DNA of 64,000 bases from Desmodus rotundus (Eukaryota > Chordata > Mammalia > Chiroptera > Phyllostomidae), in NCBI RefSeq assembly GCF_022682495.2, contig NC_071397.1, forward strand, positions 25,249,427 to 25,313,426, in the 5' to 3' direction. The position numbers and the translations under genes are program-made. The notes below the pieces were generated by a model. The model searched no databases. It saw nothing but the letters and a program-made list of their open reading frames with translations, and was not told the DNA's origin. Of the stretch, positions 51,715 to 64,000 are shown piece after piece (the first letter of the stretch is position 1; each line of letters starts with the position of its first letter).

Positions 51715-54700
51715 ATTTTGGTAATCATTTTACAATGTCTGTAAGTCATTGCTTATATAATACTATTTGTCAATTATATCTCAATGAAACTGGAAAAAAT
51801 TCTCCAGCTCAAGGAAAAACATTGATTTATATACAAAAATTTTTACAGATGTAATTACTATACTTAAAAAAACTATAATGATAAGAAAATATTTCTTTTA
51901 AATAGTTACTATAGATTTGCTTATATTTCTTGTCTTCATCTTCACTTTTCTATTCTGTTCAGGAGCTAAAATTAGAAAAGTCTGGATTATTAATGAATTC
52001 TTCCATCGCATATCCTGCTTTTCAATAATAATATCTTCAATATCCATTTCTTCTCTATTTCCTTGACAACCGCCTTAGCTCAGAGCATCGCTATGTCTCA
52101 GCTGTGTTTTTAAAAGACCTTATTTCAACAATCTTCTTGGTATCGACACTAACCTCTACCACATTTTTTGAGTTTATTTTAGAACTTGTTTTCTAAGACA
52201 CAAATATTTTACATGTTTTTTCCTTATAAATTTCAATGACTTTTCCTTTTCTTTATGAAAAAATTCTTTTCTTAGTAAATCGTTTGCAGAACAGAACTCT
52301 AATCATATACCTTCTCACTGACTAACTGGAAATGCCTTACCTAAAGTACTGTAGTTTCCCTTTTCCTTTCTACTGCAATTGTGAAAGTGTATTTTTATTC
52401 GACTTTGCCCTCATATACCATGTTACCTTTTGGTAATTTTCTGATACATTAAGATGTATGGCTCCTTCCTTCGTCTGCATATGTCTGTACAGTTACCACA
52501 TTGAGGCTAATTACATATTTGCCACACTCTGAGTTCATTAACACTTCATTTCTGCTGCCCCAGTACCGGGTACAAATGCCTGGCCTATTCATTTCTTCTT
52601 AAAGTATATAAAAATGATTTTGATTCTGATCATTTTCATTTGATAATTTGGTGATTTCCTAGATAACTTCCCCAAATTTCTTTTTAATTTCTTCATAGAC
52701 TTCAGAAGGCACATATAATGATTTTTAAATAATTTTAGTGACTAAAGTTATACTTTGATCTTTCAAAGACCTAGTGTTTGTATACGTGTTAGCAGTTTTC
52801 TCTGGAATTGTGCAGTAGGTAAATAGCAATGACCCAGAGGTTTGAAAAATGCATATGAGGAGTTAAAATTGCTTTTATAATAAAGCTTGTGAAAGCAAGA
52901 AGCACTTCTGGGGAAGTCTTTTCAGTTTACTGCTAGGAGATTGAAGAGAGATTTATAACGATGGGTTGATGTTTTCAAACAATCAACAGACACAGGAGAC
53001 AAAATTATGACAAATAGCCTTTTTCCAATGAGAATGTGGGGAGGGAGTACAGGAGATCAGGTGTATGAGCTGGAGGATAAATGTCTTAGTCACTCTGAAC
53101 AAGAGAATACAGCTGGTGTAAATAGCATGACCTGGGTAATAGTACATTGAACAAGCGAAGGAGAGAATGATAAATTTAGAGATTGTCACTGTGGATCAGA
53201 GTGTGAGTCCATCTAGTGTAAAATTCTTCCTATGGCAATAACCGATATTTAATGTTCCAAAGGAAGATGAAAGCTCACAGACTGTACCTAGGCGATTCAT
53301 GCCATGTTATTATTTATCAGGTGAGAAATTTCTCTATCAGTCCAGTAGGTAATCACTGAACATCTTGAGTTATGAAGTTTGAATACCCTTTTATTGCTGG
53401 CAGATTTGCAAATGGTAGTGATGGACATAACGATAGTCAGGTTTTTAAAATACTCTTTCTACACTATCATAATTATTTTAATTTACCATTAAAATGCAAT
53501 GGTTCTCCACATCAGGTGGAACATATTCAAAAGTTGCATGTCATTTTCATAATAAGCTTGGGTCACAGCACATTTAAAAGACATGTAGAAGAGTAATGTA
53601 TTAGTGTTCATCCAGCCAATCAAATACCAGCCTGCCTTCTCAATGTTCAAATTTACTCTTGTTTTTGTATTTATAATTTTTAAAAACACTATTATTTTTA
53701 AACCTCTGAAATCCTTAAAAACACACAATTGGGTATATAATACACTCCTACTGAAATAAATAAAAGTAGGCTTCATCAGGGTTACCACAGTCAGAGGAGA
53801 TGGAGTGAACAAATAGCACATATTTACCAAGTATTATGCTACTGCTGTTGAGAACATTGGAAAGAAATGATGAAGCAGAGGTACTATGAGGAGTCTATGT
53901 GCCAGGAAGATGAATCAATAAGAAGGAAAAGCCAGGTTAAAAACTTAAAGATGTAAAACAAGTAACTCTTTCATTTAAAGAGTGTTTTCAACCATAGTCT
54001 TCCTTATTATACAGGCAGTAGCAGTCAACCGTTGACTAAGGTATGCAGTATACTTGTAAATACAATTATCATAATTCAGCTGCATCCTAAAAGAAGCTCC
54101 CTATGTGTTCACACATTTAGCTTTAGTAACTAACTATGCACTTTGTAGATGATAACACTGATTTTATCCAAAGAATTCATGAATATTTTTTTCATGAATT
54201 TTTTGGAGAAAAGTTCACTTCAAAGATTACAGTGACTGCTATGGGAATAAATGTTAAAATTCAGGACATCTGCTTGCCACTTCATAGTTATTAATGAAGA
54301 ACTGGTAGGCTAGTTTTCGAAAAGCTACCATAGACCTATAATGATGAGACATGGGTTCATAGTCAGCTGTATGCTAGATACTCTTAGAATAACTAAAAAT
54401 AATTCAATATAGTTCCTATATGTCAAGGCTGTGTTGTTTGAAGACTAATAAACAAATAAGAGAATTAATAGAGCTTGGAGCTGGAAAGAATTGCTTTTTA
54501 ATTAAGATGAAAATCAGGCATAGTGAAAGAATAAAGCTAATGATTGTATGACAGGATTAGAACTTGGGCTGCCTAAATGCCAATGAACAACTTTTGATTA
54601 CCACGCTGTCTATAACTCAAGGAAAGAATACATAATTCTGATCCACCTGCGTTGTCCTTGTTGTCTCTTTCTTCCCCCTAATGGATTTATTTTATCTTGT

Positions 54701-54829
54701 AGTTACAGTTGAGGACAGAGCAGTTAGAGATTTGAAGCCAGAAATGTCTTCACCTCTAGTCCTACATGTGTCACATTTTTAGATATAAAATATCTATGGA
54801 GTCATTTATCCTTCAATAGACACATTAGT
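51715..54829. other. Intron-like sequence with a possible L2 at 51930-52640
   Basis: Text such as 'actgactaactggaaatgcc' and 'gagttcattaacacttcatt', then 'tgccccagtaccgggtacaa', is L2-like on the plus strand but diverged. A possible MIR tail lies near 54500-54580. The remainder is unassigned. Confidence 0.4.
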
Positions 54830-55310
54830 TTATTATTGCTGTGTATAAAATTGCCACAAATTTAGCAGCTTAAATAGCACCCATTTATTAGCTCACAGTT
54901 CTGTAAGACATGGGTAGGATGGGTAGGATGGGTGCAGGGTCTCAAGAGACTGAAATCAGGTATTTGCCCAACTGAGTTTTGATCTGTAGACTCTGGGGAG
55001 AAACTGGTTTCTACATTCATTCAGGTTGTTGGTAGAATCTAGTTCCTTTCTCTGTAGGTTTGATATCCCCATTTTCTTGCTGGGTGTCAGTCATAGCCAC
55101 TCTTTAGAAGGTAAAATTCATGCGTTCTAATATAGTCCCCTCAATCCTCAATGACAACAAGAACAGTTCAAATCCTTTCCACACTTTGAATCTCTTGGAC
55201 TTCTCATTCTGCTCATCAGATAGAGAAAACTTTCTGCTCTTATATTGCTCATATAATTAAATTAGGCCCATTGAAATAATCTCCTTTTCTCCATATAAAT
55301 GGACATGATC
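54830..55310 (+). mobile_element. Ancient interspersed repeat, family not assigned
   Basis: 'ttattattgctgtgtataaa', 'ccatttattagctcacagtt' and 'gtgtcagtcatagccactct', then 'cccattgaaataatctcctt', occur in the order of a common mammalian repeat that I recognise but cannot name confidently. A small 9-bp tandem repeat (atgggtagg) lies near 54908-54930. Confidence 0.55.
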
Positions 55311-56321
55311 ATGGAAGTGATATCATATTAACATTTCAGGCACATTAAAAAGGGAAGAGATTATGCTAAGGTAAGGTTTATGGGGAGTCATTGCTAAAAT
55401 TTTGCTTACCAAAACAGCTTATTCGTTATCAGACTTAAAATATTGAGTTTAAGTATGTCTCCCACACATGTTCGTTGGCAGTAGTAAAAGAGCTACTTTT
55501 TAAAAATCATGTGACACACCATAAATAATTTATAAACAACAGTATATGCTAGAACATTATATATTAACTTAAAATCTGCCTATAATGCACCCCTTCTTTT
55601 CAAGTCAAAGAGCTTTTATGCAAATTTTGATCCATTTTCATTCATTATGTGGTACTTAATTAACATTAATAGCATTCACATTGGTTCATGACCTGTATAC
55701 CAAAATTCTGTCCAGCTTTCAGAACCAACATCAATATTCAATTATCAATGAAATGTAAAGGTTTTTCTCCCTTCTCTTAACAATGCTCTATTAAGTTCTC
55801 TATAAATGTCGGTATCCTTAGTTGGGTTTTGTTATCTTTGAAGGCAGAAGGTTTTCCTTAGGGGCTACTTTCATTATTACAGTAAGCAGTCAAATATTCA
55901 TGTACTAACATGAGTATTTTTCATCTCTGTATTTTCTGTAATAGTGACACTTTAATGTCCTTTGAGTTTCCAGAAAACTCTTAATTTTTGTTAGCGAATC
56001 ATATAAAATTAGATTCTACTATTGATAACATGCATTGAGACTAAATGGTTTATAATTATTTGTGTATATTTCCTAGTCTTTTATCTCCAATTAACATTTG
56101 TCACACAATGCACTTTTATTAGACGACTGACATCATTAGACAAGCTTCACTGAAAGCATCATTAATTTTGATTTCATTTATTTAGTAGAACCCTGTAGTA
56201 ATTAAAGCCCTGTGAATATTTTAGAAAAGCTCTAATATCATAGGCTGTTCCTATACCCATATTATATGTAAAGATAAAATGGTGTATTTTCCAGTATCTG
56301 AATAATTGCCTCTATTAAAAT
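55311..56321. other. AT-rich sequence, nothing recognised
   Basis: No gene, repeat or RNA assigned. Confidence 0.4.
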
Positions 56322-56390
56322 AGGTGGGGGGAGAGTTATAGGGGGAAAATAGAGGCAACTGTACTTGAACAACAATAAAAATTCAAAATA
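56322..56390 (+). mobile_element. Very short L1 3' UTR tail
   Basis: 'gaggcaactgtacttgaaca' followed by acaataaaaattc and an A-rich end is the terminal L1 signature. Confidence 0.75.
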
Positions 56391-59300
56391 AAGTAGAATG
56401 TATAGGTACTATCATTTTTATCTTAGTTTAGTATTTTTTATGTTTTTAAAAAATTATCACTAAGTTTTCTGATGTTACCATTCATTTCTTAAATACTTAT
56501 TAAGCCCTTTTAATGTGTCAAGCATTGTTTTGAACTCTTGAAATACATTAATGCATAAATAAAAACATCTCTGTACTCATGTAAAATTGCATTCCACTGC
56601 GATAATTCATTATTACTTATTTGAAACATATATGCATATTACTAACTATGGAAAAAGCACATAAAATTAAACTAAATGTAAACTGCTTGTTTTCTACCTT
56701 TTTATTACATATAAGTAGAAAGCCATTTTTTCCAAAGATAAAGCAATCCTTCAAATAATATGTTCATATAACTCCTTAGACAAAATACATTATAGAGAAA
56801 AAAATCTTTCCCCTACTGCCCCTCCACAGAAAAAGCAAAATATAAAAGAACTGTTGTGAGTTGATAAATAAAGGTATAACTACATCCACTCTCTCGGAGC
56901 CAAGATTTGTTTTAAAAGCAAACACAAATACAATGACAAAACGCAGATCAACGTCTCGAGAGCTCTGAACAAATGTTGCAAACATATTCTTCCTTTGTTT
57001 TATACTGCCTCGAGGAACTTCCTTGAGTTCTTAAAAGTGTTAACATTTTCCTAAACAGAAATTTTCCTTAGGAAATTTAAATTGCAACCAGTTAAAGACA
57101 GAAAGGGTCTTTCCATTATGCTGTTAAAGGCTAAGCAAGTCAAGTGATGATAAAGAGTACAAAAGACAAGTGATGATTTATTAGCCAATAAATGAGTAGC
57201 GGACTGAAAGGTGAATGGAAAAATTTTCATGTGGGAGCAGAGAGAATTCTGGACTGGGCCAACAAATGAAGGGAGTGGAGATGTTGGGAATGAGGAAGCT
57301 TGTTTTTATGGTTTTCTGAAAATTTGGTGGTGCCAAACAAAGGTCTGTAGTTGTTAGGTAAATAGCATGAAAAATACCTGAGAACTCAGTAAAATGGAGA
57401 GCATATACCCCATGTTAAGCAAGCAATCACTCCTCAGAGCCAACCTATTGCTTCCAAAATAAAAATATATTCCTGGTGTTTCCAGGTCTTTCAAATTTTC
57501 ATAAGAAGCAAAAATGAAGAGTACTATGATTTGTTTTAATTTTATAAGATACCTTATCTATGTAAATCCTATTATTCACTGAAACAGAACTCGATTCAGC
57601 TTGTGGGTCACATTCAGCCAGGTGCATAATAATTAAATGCTAGAAAGCCATGGTGTAAAAAGTCAAAGCCCAAATCTTCTGAAGGTAAAGGGGACCTGGC
57701 TGAAGGGATGTTCTTATTTAGATGACGGATTTAGCACAAAGTCTCTGAGCATAACCTGTGCAGAAGCTGGCAGAGGTGAAAAAGGCAGAGACTGTATGTA
57801 TGGGTCCTCTGTCTCTGGGGAGAACTTGGCTCACCTGCGTTCAGAGATGAGAAAATAATATCTCATCTTTCTTTAATTCTTGCCTGTTGTTAAGTCTCAA
57901 CTGAAATTCATAGTTCCAGCATTGCGAAGATTAGACTGTGTGAGCAAATGTAGGAAATCTTGGGTTCTCTCAGGGTCTCACCAGAACATAAACAACAGGA
58001 AGTCAGGGGTTCTAACTTGTTCTCACTACTTTTTGCAGCACCTAGACAGGTTGCTACTTTGTAAGAGCTCAGTGAGAGATTGGAAAGAAGTATTAGAGCT
58101 CGAAGACTGCAGAGTTGCACTTGCTAAAATGTGACTTGATAAAATTGCTTCACGTAATTAAATATGTGTTTTAGTCAGATAATGCTGATAACTGTTATGA
58201 AAAAAGACTTAGAGAAGAAGATACTTGACACAAGAAAATAAGACAAAAGAATGCCTCAGAGAGGGACAATAGCAATTAAAATAGAATGGTGAGATCAATT
58301 ACCCATTAAAGTACCAGAAAAAAATTTCTTTCAAAACGTAGGAGACCCATTTTTCTTCTATGTGCCATGGAGTCATCGAGGTCAAGATTTCAAATCACAA
58401 ATGTCTACAGAGAGCTTTGCTTTCTAATAAGTTCAATTTCTATTTATTTCTCTGATTAAAAGCTAGAATGAACTGTTCTAGTAGTGCTTCAGTATTTTCA
58501 TTTTAAAAGACCTTCAATGTTTTTGTACATGTGGCTACATTACGCAGGACCACAGCACATTTCAGTTGAACAGACAATGTGGGAAAGCACTATCTTAAAA
58601 ATGAAAGCCATTGACTTTCTTCAGATGCCATCCAGAGTCATTTACCAAGTAGGGGAATTCTTAAGTTTGAAGAATAAAAGTATTGTCTCTCTTATAGGCA
58701 GAACATTTCATTTTAGATGATTGGTTCTTGAGTTTTCATAGAAGTCAGTCCAGATTCCCTTACCATAAGGGGAAAAACTGGTAAGTATTTACATTAAATT
58801 CTCTTTTCTTCCCTTTCTAGCCAATTAAGGGAAAATTTAGTCGTCAAACAGCAACGTCTCACATACTGATGGCAAGAATTTCCATGCTTCCAAATGCAGG
58901 AAATATGCTCCATGCCTGGGCTTTGGGCCACTTCATTTGATTCCGGCTCCAGTCTCATAAGTCTACTGTTTTACTTTGCATTCTGCTAAAATCAGAAGCA
59001 GTTATGATGATCCAATTTATTCAGGAGGGGGATCCAGCAGGTAAGAAAAAGGGAGTGGGGAGCATGAAACCGGAGCATGATTAAAAGTTGGTAGAAAACC
59101 TAAACACGATCACTGTTGCAGGCAATCCCTTTGATTGCACAGTGACCTTTTAAGAAGTAAATAATATATAAGCAGGATTATCTAACCAAAGAGAAGGTGA
59201 TTGGAATATTTATAAACTGCCTCCCATCTCCTATTGTTTGAAGGGGGCTTTCAGGACACGGCTTCTGTGTTTTGATCTGTGCACGCATGTGGGCTGAACT

Positions 59301-60713
59301 GGCTCCATGGTGTAGAGCAAGACTGGATATGGAGCAAAGAGACTCAGAAAGCATTTGACTCAGAGAACTGTCATGGGCTGATCTGAGATCACTCAGCACT
59401 ACTCACTCAAATGCAGCTGAAATCAGAGGCTGGTGAAGAGGTTGGGACCTGAGTACCAGAAGTATTTGCTTCCAGAAATATACCTGTAGGCTTGCCCCAC
59501 TCCATTTACTTTCTGGTCTTCACCAATTCTTGCCCCCAAATCTTACAAGATGCCAGCTAAGTAAATATTAGTTTGATTCTGCCTTTCACACCCAACTCTT
59601 TTGTACCAAAATCTCTGTTTCTAATGGGGAGATAGTTAGTGTTATGTTCTTTCATGGGACACAGGTTATACGCATATTCTTCAAACTGGTTTCACTACAA
59701 AACTCTGTACTTTGGAAGGCGTTGGGACTTCATAAATAACCTTCATAATTTGATCCATGCTTGTTTTGGGTGCTTGCACGTGATTAGAACCCCAGATGAA
59801 AGAAAAGTGAATGAAGAGGAATCAAGAACACCTTAGTGCCCTTCAGTTTGAATTGTACTATAACTATTATTTTTGTTACTCACCAGTATTGAATATCATT
59901 CTGGTATTTGATTGTATAATAAAGTATTTCCTAATGTTAGGATAAAAATGTATTTCAATTATAATTATAGCATTTCTCTAGGCCCAATTACTCTGTAAAA
60001 TATCAAATGGACACATTGATGTCATATAAATATCACTGCCCTAGAAAACTAAATATGAGTGGATAATGACCTATAAATATCTGATAATTGATGGGCTTTT
60101 AATAGGCAATACATCATCTCAATAGTTATTTTTAGCATCTTATTTTGCAGGATATAAAATACTAAGTGCTTCACAATTGTTATATATTATATAAAGAATC
60201 ACCAATGATAAGGTCACTATGCTTAATTTGCTACTGGGGTTCTTTTAAAAAGATTTAGTATGGGTTAATGAGTAATATAAAAGGTCTAATTTTATATTTT
60301 AGGTCACTTTTAATTTATTGCATAGAACTATTTCACTTTGTAACATCAAATCAAATTATATTGCTCCTGAATTTAGAAGTGGTGTTACATATTTGCATAT
60401 ATATGCCTTTAACCCACAATGAGCCAGATTCACAGAGTTATGATTTTCAGAGCACAGTGTAACCTTTTGAATGATTTGCCACGGTATCAATTAATCAGTA
60501 TTACAAAAATGAGAATTTTATTTCCTATTCGTACAGACATTTAAAAAATGTTTTTCAATGTCATTATGAGGAGAAAATGAAAAGAATAAAGCGCTTAATG
60601 AAGATCTATAATCATCAAAAGTTATGTACATAAACATGTAAAAAGTTAAATAATTATAACTGAATACCATTATGAAATCAAATCACCTGAAAATTAAATG
60701 TTTTCTTTTTAAC
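56391..60713. other. Intron-like sequence, largely unassigned
   Basis: A MIR-like piece at about 56480-56575 ('cttattaagcccttttaatg', 'gtcaagcattgttttgaact') is the only tentative repeat. The more balanced stretch at 57600-58130 has overlapping short frames on both strands but no recognised domain. Confidence 0.4.
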
Positions 60714-60716
60714 TAA

Positions 60717-60741
60717 ACACACACACACACACACACACACA
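60717..60741 (+). repeat. (AC)12 microsatellite
   Basis: Twelve perfect AC units followed by a final A. Confidence 0.95.
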
Positions 60742-60749
60742 TGCAAATG

Positions 60750-61620
60750 CTTTTAATGTCCTAGGCTCCTTCTAGACAATGAGATAGAAAATCAAACAAA
60801 ACATAGAAAAAATCCTTCCCTGGAAGACATCCAATTCTAGTAGGAAGAGATAAAAATAAATAAATAATTTGATCATGCAATAATTACATAGTCATAACTG
60901 TTATGAAGGACCAAAAAAAATAGGTGGAAAGAAGAACACAGTGTTATTTTTATGTAAAGTGAATAAGCCTGTAAAGGGAATTCATATTTGAGATCTGATG
61001 AAATAAGAGAAAATTCTCTGATGAAATAAAAAAGAGAATGCTCATACCTGAGGGAAGTGATTCACACACAAATGGAACAGCAAGGGTTCAAATGGGGAAC
61101 CAGGGACAATGTTGTAGGAAAAGAGATCAGAGAAGTAGCCGGAAATCAAATTACAGAGGATTCAACAGGCCATAGTAAGAAGGATGTGTTACATTCACAG
61201 CATCATGAGAGGTCACGGAGGATTTTGTGATTGACTGCAAAGGGATCTGTTTAATATTTTAAAATGACCACTCTTGCTGCTGGATAAGGAATATATTTTC
61301 ATGTGACAAGAATAGAAGACAAGTTAAAATATTATTGTTTGGACAAGAGATGATGGTGGCTTAGACTAGCGTGACAGAAATGCAGAAATGGTTGAGCTAA
61401 AATATATTTTGAAGATGAAGCCAATGGAATTTGCTGATGAACTTCATGGTGATGGGTGAAAAGTCAAGAATAATTCCTTGAATTTGGCCTGAGAAACTGT
61501 GTGAACAATGATGCCGCTCACTGAGGTGGAAATGACTGCTGGTGGAACAGGCTTGGGAGAAATCCTATATGAGATGCTGTGTGACCCACCGGGATATTAA
61601 TGCTTAAATGCTGGTAATAG
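60750..61620 (+). mobile_element. Ancient LINE-like repeat, family not assigned
   Basis: 'ggaacagcaagggttcaaat', 'aacaggccatagtaagaagg', 'gaccactcttgctgctggat', 'agagatgatggtggcttaga' and 'ggaatttgctgatgaacttc' appear in the order of a widespread old mammalian repeat. I cannot say whether it is L2-, L3- or other-type. Confidence 0.6.
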
Positions 61621-61925
61621 TGATATAGTATTGAGGTGAAATTTTATGTTGCAGAAAATAATTATGGATGAATATCCTTTAATAATAGGTAATAAAGGAC
61701 AGAATCAACTCACTATCTAATGGTTAACCATGAACAGGGACACGGACAAACAGAAAAACACAGTGTATGAGTGCAGATCTGTGTGGATTATTAGTTGTTA
61801 GTGGGAAGATAAAGTAGCTCTCTTCTTATCACTTTTATTTTCTCAGGAATATATGAAACAAATATATAAATTGAAATTTCAGCACAGGGAATACTGTGAT
61901 AAGAATATAAGAAGGAAGAACAAGA

Positions 61926-62135
61926 CCTGGCTGGTGTGGCTCAGTGGATGGAGTGCCAGCCTGGGAACCAAACGGTCGCTGCTTTGATTCCCAGTCAGGG
62001 CACATGCCTGGGTTGTGGGCCAGGTCCCCAGTGGGGGGCGCACAAGAGGCAACCACACATTGATGTTTCTCTCCCTCTCTATCTCCCTCCCTTCCCTCTC
62101 TCTAAAAATAAATAAATAAAATCTTTTAAAAAAGG
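61926..62135 (+). mobile_element. Full-length Ves SINE
   Basis: A tRNA-like head with A-box (tggctcagtggatggag) and B-box-like ggtcgctgctttgattcc. It is followed by cagtcagggcacatgcctgg, ggccaggtccccagtggggg, a pyrimidine-rich tract and an A-rich tail (aaataaataaataaaatc). This element type is typical of bats. Confidence 0.92.
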
Positions 62136-63654
62136 AGGAAGGATGAGCTACAAATAATAGTTTAGGATACTGGGAAATAAAACTGATAGAGAATAGACTG
62201 TCAGATGACATTAGCTTCCTTGAGGTTTGTGGACAAGAAGTCAAAGCAAGAACACCCAGCATATATGAATGAACGACTGTGTTTGTGTTTTGTGTGTGTG
62301 CATGTTTGTGTTTTCTCCCATCTTACGCAACCTATGTGAATGAAAAATATATGAGAAATTGGAAATTAACATTAGGACTAAGAGTTTTAAGATAAGAATT
62401 AGGGAAAGAGAGCAGAGAAGGATAATGGACAATAGGGAATGATTATAATTATGAGTCTTGGAATTTAGGTTGGGAAAGAGGGAACCAAGGATTTGAGGAG
62501 CAGGCAAGAAAAAGAGGAAGAAAGGGTGGTCTGAAAGTGGCATTAATCATCAAGAATTACTGAGGAATTTGCACAACCTCTACTCACTCTTCAGCTAAGT
62601 TATGCCAACCTCTCCTTTATCAGTGCCCTTGTTTCACACTGCTGTGCCCTGTGCTATGGTCTGAACTGATCCCCAAAGATCAGTAACACACAATTACTTT
62701 GTTTTATAAAGTATGTACATCTTTGTATTAAGAGGTTTGAAGCAATAATATAAAGCATGGTAGGAAAAAATAACTTTATTGTATATATTGTTCTAAGATA
62801 TTTTTTAGGTGTTTCTAAAAATCAGAACTATCTAACTAGATCTTGGATTCTGGTTTGCCAAAATCTTACCAAAAGTCTTTCCCTGCCCCTTTCCTAAAAA
62901 GAAAAAGGCCACCAATGATGACATTTCACATTTCTCCAATGAAAAAGCTGATGTTCATGCTACTTTACACAAAGTAACAAAATCACCAGTCAAGTGTTCT
63001 CACTCACTCAAAGTTTTCAATTAGCATTTTAGTAGTTCTTTCTTAAATATTAACTGACATCCAAAATTATTTGAGATTAAAGAAATACCTGTAAATACAG
63101 AGATAAATGAAGAAAGAAAACACACATAGAGAAATGGAATTCGGAGATTAAGAAAATGCAAGGAATCAAACATACAAAACACCCAATAAATATTGTAGAA
63201 AAGAAAACTTTTTATCAATGAAATTTACAGTATATACTATAAAATATTAGATAAGAAGAAAGAGCTTTTGTAAATTAAAACTAAAAGCTAAATGTTCTTC
63301 AACAATTAAAGCTTTGGTATAAGTAAGTCTTTATCAAAATGAGCAATAATAAGAAAATACGAAAGGAAAAATTTATGTGGTTATAATAATAACAACAGCA
63401 ACCTTTTGACTAATAAAAAATTTTGATACAACTGCTTTAGAAGGAAGTAGTGAGGTAATGCGCTGGTGGATGGGGATAGTGATAACAGAGTTAAATCCTT
63501 ATTTTCCATAGGAGCAATTACTTAGATATTGTTCAGAAGAGGAAAAAAATAAGAAATAGAAGTATAGGTATGTTAATTAGAAATATGGAGATATTTGCCA
63601 GAAGAAATATTTAAGAGTATTGAAAGAACTTGCTTTCTTTGGAGAAGGGTTGTT
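62136..63654. other. Intron-like sequence, nothing recognised
   Basis: No gene or repeat assigned. Confidence 0.4.
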
Positions 63655-63930
63655 TTCTTTCTTTCTTTTTTTAAATTGTTTTTCAAGTACAGTTTTCTGC
63701 CTTTTCCCACAACCCTTTCCCTCTGCCTCAGCCCTCCACACCTCCCTCCTCCATTTCCAGCCCCCCTTGTTATTGTCTATATGTCCTTTATAATTGTTCC
63801 TGTAAACCCTTCACCCTTTCCCCCCATTATCCCCTCCCATCTCCCCTCTTGTCACTGTCAGCCTGTGCTCAATTTCAGTGTCATTGGCTATACTTTGCTT
63901 GCTTGTTCATTTTGTTGATTAGGTTCCTGT
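63655..63930 (-). mobile_element. L1 3' UTR, part of an inverted copy
   Basis: A T-rich run (the A tail in minus sense) is followed by 'tcaagtacagttttctgcct' and C-rich L1 3' UTR. It ends near 63930, where the L1 sequence reverses direction. Confidence 0.88.
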
Positions 63931-64000
63931 TAATGGTAAATAGTATGGAATTTTCTCAGAAAACTAAAAATGGAAATGCCTTTTGAGCCAGCAATTCCAC
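63931..64000 (+). mobile_element. L1 ORF2 fragment in the opposite direction, cut by the window edge
   Basis: 'aaactaaaaatggaaatgcc' followed by ttttgagccagcaattccac codes the L1 ORF2 motif ending KMEMPFEPAIP on the plus strand. Together with the minus-strand 3' UTR next to it, this looks like a 5' inversion of one insertion. Confidence 0.8.

Noticed and set aside
60717..60741. Possible regulatory role of the AC repeat
   Set aside because: A 12-unit dinucleotide repeat is ordinary in mammalian introns and nothing else supports a function.

Overview
The window is a gene-poor, AT-rich stretch of a mammalian nuclear genome, most likely from a bat. The clues are SINEs of the Ves type, with a tRNA-like head and a polypyrimidine plus A-rich tail (17441-17623 and 61926-62135). 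There are also many 5'-truncated L1 copies sharing one 3' end, and older mammalian repeats (MIR, L2, MER5-like, Tigger1). No bacterial-style genes, operons or CRISPR arrays were seen.

The only host gene recognised is on the minus strand. Three consecutive exons (20739-20910, 19790-19868, 9397-9596) join in frame through intact AG/GT splice sites. They encode a run of EGF-like repeats that matches EYS (eyes shut homolog), a large secreted photoreceptor protein. Most of the window would then be EYS intron. Seven of about 23 expected EGF cysteines are replaced across the three exons, yet there is no stop or frameshift. This suggests relaxed constraint or an early stage of gene loss in this lineage, and it is the most interesting observation here.

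The other gene-like sequence is a processed pseudogene of the mitochondrial ATP synthase beta subunit (ATP5F1B, 49943-51703, minus strand). It has a nonsense codon, at least three frameshifts and a perfect 11-bp target-site duplication.

Layout. 1-9.4 kb: L1 fragments in intron. 9.4-21 kb: the EYS exons, with an endogenous retrovirus remnant (13819-14861), a Ves SINE and L1 tails between them. 22.2-24.5 kb: a near full-length Tigger1 DNA transposon. 24.5-30.4 kb: MIR, L2, L1, a long polypyrimidine tract, a mariner-type MITE and a MER5-like element. 30.8-33 kb: unassigned, possibly ancient retroviral. 34-37.6 kb: L1 with a nested younger L1. 39-43 kb: old LINE remnants and an internally deleted mariner. 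43.8-46.1 kb: L1 and a solo LTR of the same family as the 14-kb element. 49.6-51.7 kb: L1 and the ATP5F1B pseudogene. 54.8-62.1 kb: ancient repeats, a CA microsatellite and a Ves SINE. 63.7-64 kb: an L1 that inverts at the window edge.

Repeat and gene names come from recognition of the sequence, not from a search. Boundaries without a target-site duplication or splice site are approximate, to tens of bases.
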